Part shown: positions 36,065 through 44,599 of the stretch, piece by piece
Layout of the letters: every line of letters starts with the position of its first letter
How positions within the stretch are numbered: position 1 is the first letter of the stretch
Source: Betaproteobacteria bacterium
GTDB lineage: Bacteria > Acidobacteriota > Terriglobia > Acidiferrales > UBA7541
DNA length: 64,000 bases
Reading direction: 5' to 3'
Assembly (NCBI GenBank): GCA_903970165.1
Contig: CAJCHZ010000054.1
Location: 124,001 to 188,000 of the forward strand
The notes under the pieces: model-generated
Told to the model about the DNA's origin: nothing
Databases searched by the model: none
Seen by the model: only the letters and a program-made list of their open reading frames with translations
Program-made: the position numbers and the translations under genes

Positions 36065-39000
36065 TCACCGCCAGAACAGTTTGAACCGGGAGCCTCTCGG
36101 CGAAGTCTTGTACGCAACGGCAGCAGGAACGGCTACCTGAATTTCGGTGCCGGCTCCCATTTCGCTCCAGAGATCCAATCGCGCTCCAATTTGCTGGGCT
36201 CTTTCCCGGACACCGCGCAACCCCCAGTGTCCGGCGCTGCCGCCTTCCTCCAGGACCTTTGGATCCAAGCCCTTTCCATCATCGCGGATCCGCAACCGAA
36301 GCGCCTGATCATCGTAGCGGATCTCAGCCTCGATCCGATGTGCCTGCGCGTGGCGAAAAGCGTTTCTTAAGATTTCTTGCGCTATCCGGCAAATCTCGCT
36401 CTGGAGAACCGGAGTCAGAGTTCGCCGTTCACCCTCTACGATCACGCGGAATACCGGCGAATCACCTTTTGCATTCTGAGCATTCGTCAGCTCCTGTCCC
36501 ATGGCCGTCAGCAATTCTGCCAGATCGCTTTGAGCAATGTTTTCCGAACGTAGGTCTTGAATAGCACCCCTGCTCTCGGTGATTGCTTGCTCGGTTGCAT
36601 TGATGGCCCCATCGAGAGCCTGCATGGCTTCCTCCGGCCGGCGTGGAAGCATGTTGCGGGCCGCCTGAAATTGAAACATTAGTCCGTGAAAGCTTTGCAG
36701 CAGCGTATCGTGCAGTTCTCGCGCGATGCGCGTGCGCTCGTTGACGCGCGCTTCCAGGCCCACGTTGAACTGACGATGGAGTTGCTGCAGGCGAGTTCGA
36801 TACAAGCCCACAACGATCAGCAAGAGCGCCACAATGCTGACAATCTGGAACCACCGAGTCTGCCAGTATGCAGGCTCGACCTGGAAAGCCATTGTGGTTT
36901 CGTCTGTGCTCCAGACACCGTCCGGATTACGCGCCACTACGTGGAATTGCAATTTTCCAGGCGGAACATTTGTGTAGTCAATTTCGCGCAACGCCGTTGG
37001 CTCGCTCCATGCCGAATCGACAGTGTCCAACCGATAGCGATATCTCACACCATCGGGATTCGACACATTCACGCCGGCGTAGCGGAACGTTAAGCGGTGC
37101 CGGCCTGGGGGAATCCGAATCCCGTCGGCCGACGCGACGAATGTTCCATCGACGACAATGCCGTCGACACGAGTCGTTACCGGAAAGGCCGGGGCAGCAA
37201 ACGCTGATGGCTGCAAAACCGAGATGCCACGATTCAGCGAGAACCACAGCTGGCCGCGACTGTCTTCAACCAACGAAGGACTCCTCTTCACGCCTTCGGT
37301 GCTCGGTAACCCCTCACTGGCTCCAAACTCACGGTAATCTTCTTCCTTATACGCTTGCTTTAGCAGGGCGGCAGCCTTGGTCCGTAAAACGTGATCGCGA
37401 GTGGTGATCCACAGCCAACCATTGCTCTCGCCAATGCCCAAAATCTCTCCGTAAAGCGCGTTCGGTGCGCCGATGGGAACGTGCACAGCGCCAGACTGGA
37501 GAAACGCGATGCCCTTTGATGTTCCAATCCACAACGTATTTGCCTGATCCAGAAAAAGGCTTTGCACTGGGCCCGGCGGCAAGCCGTCGCGAGCGGTGTA
37601 AGCAAGCCACTGGTTATTCTTGAATATGGCAAGACCGTTCGGTGTGCCCAAAAAAATATTTCCGGCAGCATCCCCGGTAATCACGGAAATCCTGTCCGAA
37701 GGCAAACCGTCGCGAGCCGTGTAGGTGCGCCATTTTGTGCCATCGAAGCGGCTGAGTCCTGCGTCAAGCGTTCCGGCCCAAACGCTCCCGTCCGCTGCCC
37801 GGTAGATGGAATCAACGGCGTCTTGTGCGAGCCCATTTCGTCGGGTATATGTAGTGGCTTGCATAGAATCGTTTTGTAAAAAGAGGCGAGTCACGCCACC
37901 GTACTTTCGAGCCACCCACACTTCATTACGTGCGCCTCCCGCAATGGAATAAGCCGTGTCGTTCATCAGGCCCGCGGCTTCAATCCGCTCCAGCTTGCCC
38001 TGCGAAAGCCGATACAATCCTCCGTCCCACGGGGCAAACCAAACGCGCTGCTGCGGATCCACGTAAATCGCTCCGCTATTATTGGAAGGCAGACCATCGG
38101 AACTCAAATAGGTCGTAAACCCACTATCGCGGTAGCGTTCAATGCTCTCTGTTCCGCCAATCCACAGATTTGCGTCGCGGTCTTCGAACAATGCGGTTAC
38201 CGTAGTGTTCAGATTCAGGTGATCGAGAGAATCGATTCGTCCATCCTGTTGTATGTCTTTCGCGTGTGCCTTGAAGAGATGACCGCCAGTGGCAATCCAC
38301 ACGTCTCCATGCTGACCGTTAGCGAGCGCCAGGATTTCGGCATCTCCGAGTTGGGAAGCCGAACTCGGCGCCAGTTTACCGTCATGGAGACTGAATAGAC
38401 CCTTCTCTGTCCCAATCAAGAGCGTTGAAGGCCCAAGCGGGAGCAGACAGTTGATCTTCAAATTTCCAAGATCGGGCACATGCTCAATTTTTCCGACGCC
38501 GCGCGTCACGTTGACGCGAAATAAACCTGTTTCCAGGGTGCCGATCCAGAAGGTGCCGTCGCCCGTTTGCGCTACAGCCATGGGCCAGTTCGGAAGCGGC
38601 CCCGGATCCAGAAGGGTCCGGAGCTGCCCTCGCTCATACTCCACTAGTCCCTGCACCTTAGAAACGAAGAGAAGCCAACCATCGCGGGTTCGATTGACGG
38701 AAGCTTTCAGATACTGGTGTCTGCCATTGTCGGATATGGGCCCGACAAGCCCGCCATTCGCGAAACGAAAGAGATGCGTGTGGTCATCGACAGCCCATAA
38801 CTGGTCGCTGGAGTCCGTGATTACGGCCAGAACGGGAAACCCTGCATTCGTATCGTTCCAGCGAACGGGGACGAAATTGAGACCGTCGTACCTGAGCAAG
38901 CCCTTGCTTGTGCCAATCCACAGATAGCCATCCGATGTTTGCGCCATGGAATATGCATATCCGATTGGAAAACCGGCTGCGGCCTTCCAACTTTCGTGGC

Positions 39001-39088
39001 TGTGGCTGGGCATGATCTGATTCTGCGGCGCACCCAGGACCGAATTGGATGACAGGAGCAGCATTACGATCAGGAAACGGCGCGACAT
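36065..39088 (-). CDS. Two-component sensor: Reg_prop beta-propeller, Y_Y_Y domain, HisKA_3 kinase
   Basis: A membrane sensor of 1,007 residues. After a signal sequence (M-S-R-R-F-L-I-V-M-L-L-L) come about 14 repeats of the type D-G-L-P-S-D-R-I / G-x-x-W-I-G-T, forming a periplasmic beta-propeller (about 25-640). A Y_Y_Y domain (F-R-Y-A-G-V-N-V-S-N-P) is next, then one transmembrane helix near residue 745-770. The cytoplasmic kinase has phospho-acceptor His in I-A-R-E-L-H-D-T-L-L-Q-S, and an HATPase with D-D-G-K-G-L-D and G-L-R-G-V-R-E-R-A. I start at 39088, since the longer frame overlaps the upstream gene. Its partner is the NarL-like regulator just downstream. The ligand is unknown, perhaps a carbohydrate. 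Confidence 0.92.
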   Translation of the reverse strand: MSRRFLIVMLLLSSNSVLGAPQNQIMPSHSHESWKAAAGFPIGYAYSMAQTSDGYLWIGTSKGLLRYDGLNFVPVRWNDTNAGFPVLAVITDSSDQLWAVDDHTHLFRFANGGLVGPISDNGRHQYLKASVNRTRDGWLLFVSKVQGLVEYERGQLRTLLDPGPLPNWPMAVAQTGDGTFWIGTLETGLFRVNVTRGVGKIEHVPDLGNLKINCLLPLGPSTLLIGTEKGLFSLHDGKLAPSSASQLGDAEILALANGQHGDVWIATGGHLFKAHAKDIQQDGRIDSLDHLNLNTTVTALFEDRDANLWIGGTESIERYRDSGFTTYLSSDGLPSNNSGAIYVDPQQRVWFAPWDGGLYRLSQGKLERIEAAGLMNDTAYSIAGGARNEVWVARKYGGVTRLFLQNDSMQATTYTRRNGLAQDAVDSIYRAADGSVWAGTLDAGLSRFDGTKWRTYTARDGLPSDRISVITGDAAGNIFLGTPNGLAIFKNNQWLAYTARDGLPPGPVQSLFLDQANTLWIGTSKGIAFLQSGAVHVPIGAPNALYGEILGIGESNGWLWITTRDHVLRTKAAALLKQAYKEEDYREFGASEGLPSTEGVKRSPSLVEDSRGQLWFSLNRGISVLQPSAFAAPAFPVTTRVDGIVVDGTFVASADGIRIPPGRHRLTFRYAGVNVSNPDGVRYRYRLDTVDSAWSEPTALREIDYTNVPPGKLQFHVVARNPDGVWSTDETTMAFQVEPAYWQTRWFQIVSIVALLLIVVGLYRTRLQQLHRQFNVGLEARVNERTRIARELHDTLLQSFHGLMFQFQAARNMLPRRPEEAMQALDGAINATEQAITESRGAIQDLRSENIAQSDLAELLTAMGQELTNAQNAKGDSPVFRVIVEGERRTLTPVLQSEICRIAQEILRNAFRHAQAHRIEAEIRYDDQALRLRIRDDGKGLDPKVLEEGGSAGHWGLRGVRERAQQIGARLDLWSEMGAGTEIQVAVPAAVAYKTSPRGSRFKLFWR

Positions 39089-39110
39089 TGGACGGCAAAA
39101 CCTCCGGAAT

Positions 39111-40175
39111 CTAGGGCAAGAATTCAAACCGATCCACGACAACTTCGGCGGGACGTTGAAGACCGGAAGACGCAAGGTTTGGAATCCGGTAGACATACAG
39201 CGTCAGGCGAAGTGACTCAAATCCGGGTGTAGGAACATCAGACGTAAATGCGTGTCTGGCTACGAACGAGGCGTTTGGCGATTCAGACGGGCGCGATGCA
39301 CTCATGGTTAGCCGGCCGGGTTCCCAGGCAATGGTGTACTTCAGTTTGCCGCGCGGCGCCATAAAGCGTGTGACGTTGGCCGCAACGAAAGGCGGCTGCA
39401 AAACAAACTCGGCGTTCTGATTCTCCGGGTCACCCCAGCGGCCGATGTCAATGTCAAATTCGCGGTGGTTCTCGCTATCCGTTGAATAGTCCCAGGTGAA
39501 AATGCCGAACGTCACGGACGGATCCAGCTTGGAAGTGTCTTCGACTGTAAACGTGTAAGTGCCATAGCCGAGGCTGCGCGTCAGGTTTATCTCTGAACAG
39601 GTCCACTGCTGGTCGCGGTTGATGATGCGCAGATGAAGGGCACCCGCTTGGTCTGTATATACATTGTCGGGATCGTAGCGATTGTTCGTCCCACCTCGAT
39701 CGCTGGGTTTCTTCCGTACGCGCCACGTGTACCCACTAAAGTCGACGAAGAACGATGAGGATTTTTCCTGGCCCGGGCTGACGGCGACGGCTGAAACCGC
39801 CGATCCTGGTTTCGGCAGTCGATCCAGGACGGCCGCCGGTTGGTAGGAGGGGTCCACGAGCAAGACGGCGTAATCGGTACCGAGGTGCGTTTCATTCCGC
39901 CAGACCTGGTCGGGCAAAATGGGCGTGTATGGCGCAGTGAGCAAAGGTTGCACCCACCACAATCCTCCGGATTTGGAATAGATGACCATGCGCTGCCCAG
40001 GTCGCGCGCCGCTTACCGTTCCTTCCATTACGTCTTGCAAGTTTCTATCTCCCGGGTTCGACTGAGGCACTTGAGTGAATGAGATTTTGGCTTCGACGTC
40101 CTGCTTCGTTCCACGGTGGCAACCAACCAGCGATGCGAAAAGGGCGATCAGGATCAGGATGGCGGAAGGAGCCAT
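39111..40175 (-). CDS. Lipoprotein with GH16-like beta-sandwich domain
   Basis: A lipoprotein of about 354 residues. Its signal sequence ends in lipobox S-L-V-G-C (start at 40175; a longer frame to 40232 lacks a signal). The C-terminal half (about 170-345) resembles a concanavalin-like GH16 fold: L-G-Y-G-T-Y-T-F-T-V, F-G-I-F-T-W-D, then E-F-D-I-D-I-G-R-W-G. In active GH16 enzymes that strand reads E-x-D-x-E. Here the third acid is Asp, so catalysis may be altered or lost and a binding role is possible. It sits 22 nt upstream of the propeller sensor, suggesting it helps present or sense a polysaccharide. Confidence 0.75.
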   Translation of the reverse strand: MAPSAILILIALFASLVGCHRGTKQDVEAKISFTQVPQSNPGDRNLQDVMEGTVSGARPGQRMVIYSKSGGLWWVQPLLTAPYTPILPDQVWRNETHLGTDYAVLLVDPSYQPAAVLDRLPKPGSAVSAVAVSPGQEKSSSFFVDFSGYTWRVRKKPSDRGGTNNRYDPDNVYTDQAGALHLRIINRDQQWTCSEINLTRSLGYGTYTFTVEDTSKLDPSVTFGIFTWDYSTDSENHREFDIDIGRWGDPENQNAEFVLQPPFVAANVTRFMAPRGKLKYTIAWEPGRLTMSASRPSESPNASFVARHAFTSDVPTPGFESLRLTLYVYRIPNLASSGLQRPAEVVVDRFEFLP

Positions 40176-40233
40176 CCCGTCCTTCCGCGGCTGATATCGC
40201 TCCGCTCCCGGGGGCGACTGGCACCTCGACATA

Positions 40234-40719
40234 CTAAGCTTTCATCTCTTTCCCGGAAATTTGCAGATCAAATCCGTTTGGATCTTCGACGTGGAAACTA
40301 TTTTCGGTATCCGGTTTTGGGTTCAGGCCGCGGCGCTTCAGCTCAACTTCGACAGCGTGTTTGTCCCAGTTTGCAATGGTGTAGGCGATGTGATCGACGC
40401 GAGGCGTGTTCCCGGATTTGTTTCGCGGAATAAGAAAGGTATCTCCAAACGCAAGGAAACATTGACTTCCGTCGTCCTGTGAAACTTTCATTCCAAAAAG
40501 ATCTGCGTAGAAGTCACGCGTTTTGGCGTAGTCTGCAACCTGATAAGAAATGTGATTGACGGCAATCGCTTTGAACCCTGTGTTCGAGGCTGCAGTAGCT
40601 GGGGCCGGGCCGGCAACAGACGCCGCCGTTGCGGTTACCGCCAGACTCTTGATGAGCTGTCTCCGGCTCAGCTTTCCCTTTTCAAAATCCTGTAGAAGCC
40701 TTGCGATGATCCGTTCCAT
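40234..40719 (-). CDS. VOC (glyoxalase/bleomycin-resistance) family protein with Tat-type signal
   Basis: A 161-residue protein. The N-terminus has a twin-arginine motif (S-R-R-Q-L-I-K-S-L-A) followed by a hydrophobic A-V-T-A-T-A-A-S-V-A, which predicts Tat export. The rest is a VOC domain: N-H-I-S-Y-Q-V-A-D-Y-A-K-T-R-D-F-Y, then R-V-D-H-I-A-Y-T-I and F-H-V-E-D-P-N-G-F-D-L-Q. His, His and Glu positions could bind a metal. The substrate is unknown. Its promoter region holds the palindrome at 40909-40936, also found before the enoyl-CoA hydratase gene, so the two may be co-regulated. It is followed 58 nt later by the GH16-like lipoprotein gene. Confidence 0.85.
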   Translation of the reverse strand: MERIIARLLQDFEKGKLSRRQLIKSLAVTATAASVAGPAPATAASNTGFKAIAVNHISYQVADYAKTRDFYADLFGMKVSQDDGSQCFLAFGDTFLIPRNKSGNTPRVDHIAYTIANWDKHAVEVELKRRGLNPKPDTENSFHVEDPNGFDLQISGKEMKA

Positions 40720-41043
40720 TTTAGAATCCCCTCTCGATCAAAGTTACGATTGGCGATACATGGCGAAGCGAGAGTTTATCTTGCGCAACGATTCTGGCGT
40801 GATTTTTTGTGCTGGCGGCTCGGCGACCAAACAACCCTGATATGTCACTCCCGGACTCCGGCACATCTTGCGCGATTTAGCCAGCATGGCGGGCGAAAAA
40901 CAATTGAACTAAGGTATTGGTCGATACCTTAGTATCGGGGCGCAAATTCGATCACAAAGACGGCATCGTTTTACTCTTCGCGTTTATCTAATTGACGGGG
41001 AAATAGGCGTTGGGCACACCGTAAGCGATTAAGGAGCGGAGTC
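40720..41043. other. Divergent intergenic region with palindromic element
   Basis: This 324-bp gap lies between the leftward VOC gene and the rightward 75-residue protein gene. The only distinct signal is the palindrome at 40909-40936. A possible promoter for 41044 must lie to its right. Confidence 0.45.
40909..40936 (-). promoter_or_regulatory. Operator-like palindrome shared with 32247-32273
   Basis: The arms CTAAGGTAT and ATACCTTAG are separated by 6 nt (40909-40932). Read on the minus strand the element continues to GATAC at its 5' end and then aligns with the 32247-32273 site, with 3 substitutions and one extra base. It lies 189 nt upstream of the VOC gene start (minus) and 107 nt before the ATG of the 41044 gene (plus). 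Confidence 0.6.
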
Positions 41044-41271
41044 ATGATTAGCGCTGAAACAGCCGGAAGAAACGGTACTTCGGCTGCGTGGACCAACACC
41101 GGCTTGGCAAATCCCAAAACACGGACGTTCAACACCGGATCAGTTCGCAATGCGGCTCTACGCGGACTCAATATCAGGGGCTCCCAATTGCTCGTTGGAT
41201 GTATTGGTCTCGTTTGCGCAACCGGGTTAGTCTTATGGGCAGTCCTAAGGCTGTGGCTCTTCGAACCATAG
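41044..41271 (+). CDS. Small single-pass membrane protein, unknown function
   Basis: A 75-residue protein. The N-terminal 45 residues are polar and Thr/Asn-rich. Residues about 47-70 (L-L-V-G-C-I-G-L-V-C-A-T-G-L-V-L-W-A-V-L) form one transmembrane helix close to the C-terminus, so it may be tail-anchored. An AAGGAG site 8 nt before the ATG supports translation. No family recognised. It converges with the FixJ-like gene. Confidence 0.5.
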   Translation: MISAETAGRNGTSAAWTNTGLANPKTRTFNTGSVRNAALRGLNIRGSQLLVGCIGLVCATGLVLWAVLRLWLFEP

Positions 41272-41295
41272 CGATTAAGCCGTTAACTATTCCTG

Positions 41296-41970
41296 TCAAG
41301 CTCTCGGAGGGGAATGCATCCCGAGCTTGGCCGCCATCTTTACCAGATCCGCCAAGGAATCGGCCTTCATTTTCTGCATTACCTTGCCGCGGTGGGCTTT
41401 AACGGTGATCTCGCTGATCTCTAATTCTCCGCCGACCTGCTTGTTCAAGAGACCTGAGACTACTAACTTCATGACCTGCTGTTCGCGAGGAGTGAGTGAC
41501 GCGTAACGGTCTCGTAAGAACTGCGTCTCGGCCGTTTGGCTGAGAGAACTGCGGCTCCGTTCAAGCGCATTGCGGATAGCGTCCAGCAGCACGTCATCAG
41601 GGAAGGGCTTGGTCAGAAATTCGACGGCTCCGGCTTTCATCGCTTGGACTGACTTGCGTATGTCTCCGTGTCCGGTGATGAAAATGATAGGCATTTCAGG
41701 ACGTTTACCGACGATGCGCTCCTGCAGTTCGAGACCGTTTAGCCCTGGGAGAGAAATGTCCAAAACAAGGCAACTGGGGACGGCAATGGGCGGATGCTCG
41801 AGGAATACATTCGCTGAAGCGAACAACTCAGGATGCCAGCCCGCTGATTGAATCAGCAGTTCCAATGATTCGCGGACAGAGATGTCGTCATCAACGACGA
41901 ACACGATGGACTTTGGGGGCAGCATGGTTGGGGGCCCCATCTTACGCTCCACGACATTGGCTAGCGTCAT
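41296..41970 (-). CDS. FixJ-like response regulator
   Basis: A 224-residue regulator. The receiver has F-V-V-D-D-D-I-S-V-R-E, Asp in C-L-V-L-D-I-S-L-P-G, Thr in F-I-T-G-H-G-D-I and Lys in L-T-K-P-F. The LuxR HTH has L-T-P-R-E-Q-Q-V-M, N-K-Q-V-G-G-E-L-E-I-S-E-I-T-V-K-A-H-R. It is the last gene of the MEDS-kinase-receiver-FixJ cassette on the minus strand, 30 nt after the stand-alone receiver, and is the likely transcription output of that cassette. It is closely related to 33699-34466. Confidence 0.92.
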   Translation of the reverse strand: MTLANVVERKMGPPTMLPPKSIVFVVDDDISVRESLELLIQSAGWHPELFASANVFLEHPPIAVPSCLVLDISLPGLNGLELQERIVGKRPEMPIIFITGHGDIRKSVQAMKAGAVEFLTKPFPDDVLLDAIRNALERSRSSLSQTAETQFLRDRYASLTPREQQVMKLVVSGLLNKQVGGELEISEITVKAHRGKVMQKMKADSLADLVKMAAKLGMHSPPRA

Positions 41971-42000
41971 AGTACACCTCCCGATTGCGGTGCGCTGTCG

Positions 42001-42369
42001 TCAGTCGCTTCCCATTGCCTTGTGCAGCGCCTGGCGGAGCGCCGTGTCGCTGAATGGCTTGAAAAGTATATCCACCGCTCCCTGTTCGAGCACCCGCTTA
42101 CGGATGGACTCATCTCTTTTGCCGGTAATAAAGATGATCGGAATCTTGTCTCCTCGACCCTTAAGTTCCTTTTGTAAGTCGAGTCCATTCATGCCCGGCA
42201 TGGCGATGTCGAGAACCAGGCAGCTGGTTCGTGCCGTGCTACCAGATGCGAGGAACTCCTCCGCCGAAGAGAATGTGAGGACCGCAAAACCAAATTCCTT
42301 CAGTAGGTCAGGAAGCGATTCGCGCACCGATTCATCGTCATCCACGACGACTACGACAAGCTTATCCAT
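42001..42369 (-). CDS. Stand-alone receiver-domain protein
   Basis: 122 residues: one complete receiver domain and nothing else. V-V-D-D-D-E-S-V-R-E, Asp in C-L-V-L-D-I-A-M-P-G, Thr in I-F-I-T-G-K-R and Lys in L-F-K-P-F are all present, so phosphorylation is expected. Single-domain receivers relay phosphate, act as a phosphate sink or allosterically adjust the kinase. It lies between the PAS kinase and the FixJ-like regulator. Confidence 0.9.
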   Translation of the reverse strand: MDKLVVVVVDDDESVRESLPDLLKEFGFAVLTFSSAEEFLASGSTARTSCLVLDIAMPGMNGLDLQKELKGRGDKIPIIFITGKRDESIRKRVLEQGAVDILFKPFSDTALRQALHKAMGSD

Positions 42370-42438
42370 GGGCTACCGCTCCGCCTCGTTCTTCATTGCC
42401 AGCAGAATGACGGCCAGCAGCGGAGGCGTCTATTAGAC

Positions 42439-44598
42439 TTAGGTATTAGTACTGGAAGGAAGGACAAATGAAAATGTCGCTCCCGGGCCCTCGTTCCGAG
42501 CCGCCCAGAGGCGACCTTGATGGCTTTCCATGATGGACCGGCTGACGGAAAGGCCAATTCCCATGCCGTCACCCTTTGTCGTATGGAAGGGTTCGAAAAG
42601 CTTCTCCTCAATCTGAGGGTCTATCCCCACTCCCGAATCTGTCACGCTCAGGCGAGCTCCGCCGCCTTCGTCGCGTTCTGTCATAACCAGCAATTCCCGT
42701 TGGCGATCCTCAACCGTGCTCATGGCATCTAAACCGTTCCGTATCAGATTCAGAATGACTTGTTGAACCTGAATCCGATCACCCAGGACGGAAGGCAAAT
42801 CGGTCGCAAGGTTTGACTGTAAGGTGACCCTATTCCGCTGCAGCTCACTCACCGAGAGCGCAATCACTTCCTGGGCCGCCTCATTCAAATCGAATAATTC
42901 GAATGGCGTACTCTTTTTGCCGAATAGGGCGCGCAGCCGTGTGATCACGTCAGAGGCACGATTGCCGTCGCGAATCGTACGTCTCGCAGTTTCGCGCGCG
43001 CCTTCCACGTTAGGAGGATCGGCATCCAGCATCCGAAGGCATGTACTTGCATTAGTGACGATGCCGGACAGCGGCTGGTTGACCTCGTGGGCAATCGAAG
43101 CCGTTAAAGCACTCAAGGCCGTTACTCGCGCGACATGCGCGAGTTCCGAGCGAGCCTTATCGAGCGCCGCCTCGGCCAAGTGACGCCTGGTCACATCTTC
43201 GGAGAGCGCCAAAAGGAATCGCGGCACTCGGTCGGAGCCGGACACCACGGAAACACTGTTACGCACCGATACCAGGCTGCCGTTCTTCCGTCGATACTGC
43301 TTCTCAATCTCGAATTCACGGCGCTTTCCGTCCAAAAGGTCCGCGACGAGCGCGCTATTGAGATCGCGATCTTCTTCAACGGTGATGTCGAGAAAATGAA
43401 GCTGTTCGAATTCCTGTTCTGTGTATCCCAGCATTTTCTGGAACACGGGGTTTGTGGCAATAAATCGGCCTTCCAAGTCGGCCAGCGCAACGCCGATTGC
43501 TGAGCTCTCGAACACCGACCGCCACCGTTCTTCGCTCTGCGCCAGTCTTGTGTGGGCCTCAAGTAATGCATCTTCGTTTTGCTTGCGTGCCGTGATGTCA
43601 CGCAGATAGCCAGTGAAGGAAGGAGGCCCGTCCTGCTGGATACGCGCGATCGCTATTTCCACGGGAATTTCTCTTCCGTCAGCACAGAGGGCAGTCATCT
43701 CAAGGCGCTTGCCCAGCACTCGCGATTCGCCGGTGGCCAGGTGATGGGCGAATCCCAAATGGTGCTGCTGACGGAGCGACGGCGGTATGAGAACGTGAGC
43801 TAAGGGCTTGCCCAGGACGTTCTCCCTCTTGTATCCGAAGACGCGTTCCGCTGCTGGGTTAAATTCAGTGATGCAACCCTGGTGGTCCATGGCTACGATA
43901 CAGTCAAGTGAAGAGTCTAGAATCGCTGCCTTATGTGCCTGGCTTCGTTTGAGTTCGGTTTCTTCTCGTAGGAACTTTTCTTCTGCAGATTTGCGTTCGG
44001 CAATTTCTCTTTGTAATTCGTCATTGATCGCAGCGAGATCCGCGGTTCGCTGTGCGACTCGCCGATCCAGTTCGCTCGAGACGCGTCGCTCCTCACTCAG
44101 GAGGCTTGCTTCTCTCAGCCAAACGGCAGCCTCGTTTGCCGCCACGTTCAAAAGGAGTCTTTCGGTTTGTTGAGGAAAATCCGATCTCCGGGAACCTGCA
44201 ATGATGATCCCCAGGTCGTCATGCAATCCAAGTCGCAAGGGCACTAACGTAATGTCGCCCTCCACAAAAAAATTACTTAGCAGCAGCGGCGATTCTTGAA
44301 AGTCATCATCCACCGATGTCCTGAGTCTTTCCCCCATCTCTTGCGGTCCGGGTTTGACGGCCCACGTCGGGCTTATTCGGACCATTTCTCCGGTCGCTGC
44401 GTCCGCCGTGTTCTTCAACCGCACATAGAGAAAATCCAGGCTGAGCATGCTCAGTAATGCGTCGAGCAGATTGCCCATAATCCGCAATGGTTCGCCACCC
44501 ATCCAAGCGGCTGGAAGGGCCAGCATGCTCACCAAATCATTGATGCAGCGCCGAAGTCCCTTGATCTCTTCGGCGGAGCCTTCGGATTGTGCTGCCAT
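42439..44598 (-). CDS. PAS-domain sensor histidine kinase (FixL/NtrB-like)
   Basis: A soluble kinase of 719 residues. Order: an N-terminal GAF-like region (about 20-190), a short coiled-coil (D-E-L-Q-R-E-I-A-E-R-K-S), PAS 1 (L-D-C-I-V-A-M-D-H-Q-G, about 240-355), PAS 2 (F-E-S-S-A-I-G-V-A-L-A, about 375-490), HisKA with His in S-I-A-H-E-V-N-Q-P-L, and HATPase (N-L-I-R-N-G-L-D-A, D-S-G-V-G-I-D, G-M-G-I-G-L-S). No heme-binding His pattern is evident in the PAS domains, so oxygen sensing is unproven. ATG at 44598 is 1 nt after the MEDS gene stop; the longer frame starts with TTG at 44709 and overlaps that gene. Confidence 0.9.
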   Translation of the reverse strand: MAAQSEGSAEEIKGLRRCINDLVSMLALPAAWMGGEPLRIMGNLLDALLSMLSLDFLYVRLKNTADAATGEMVRISPTWAVKPGPQEMGERLRTSVDDDFQESPLLLSNFFVEGDITLVPLRLGLHDDLGIIIAGSRRSDFPQQTERLLLNVAANEAAVWLREASLLSEERRVSSELDRRVAQRTADLAAINDELQREIAERKSAEEKFLREETELKRSQAHKAAILDSSLDCIVAMDHQGCITEFNPAAERVFGYKRENVLGKPLAHVLIPPSLRQQHHLGFAHHLATGESRVLGKRLEMTALCADGREIPVEIAIARIQQDGPPSFTGYLRDITARKQNEDALLEAHTRLAQSEERWRSVFESSAIGVALADLEGRFIATNPVFQKMLGYTEQEFEQLHFLDITVEEDRDLNSALVADLLDGKRREFEIEKQYRRKNGSLVSVRNSVSVVSGSDRVPRFLLALSEDVTRRHLAEAALDKARSELAHVARVTALSALTASIAHEVNQPLSGIVTNASTCLRMLDADPPNVEGARETARRTIRDGNRASDVITRLRALFGKKSTPFELFDLNEAAQEVIALSVSELQRNRVTLQSNLATDLPSVLGDRIQVQQVILNLIRNGLDAMSTVEDRQRELLVMTERDEGGGARLSVTDSGVGIDPQIEEKLFEPFHTTKGDGMGIGLSVSRSIMESHQGRLWAARNEGPGATFSFVLPSSTNT

Positions 44599-44599
44599 T

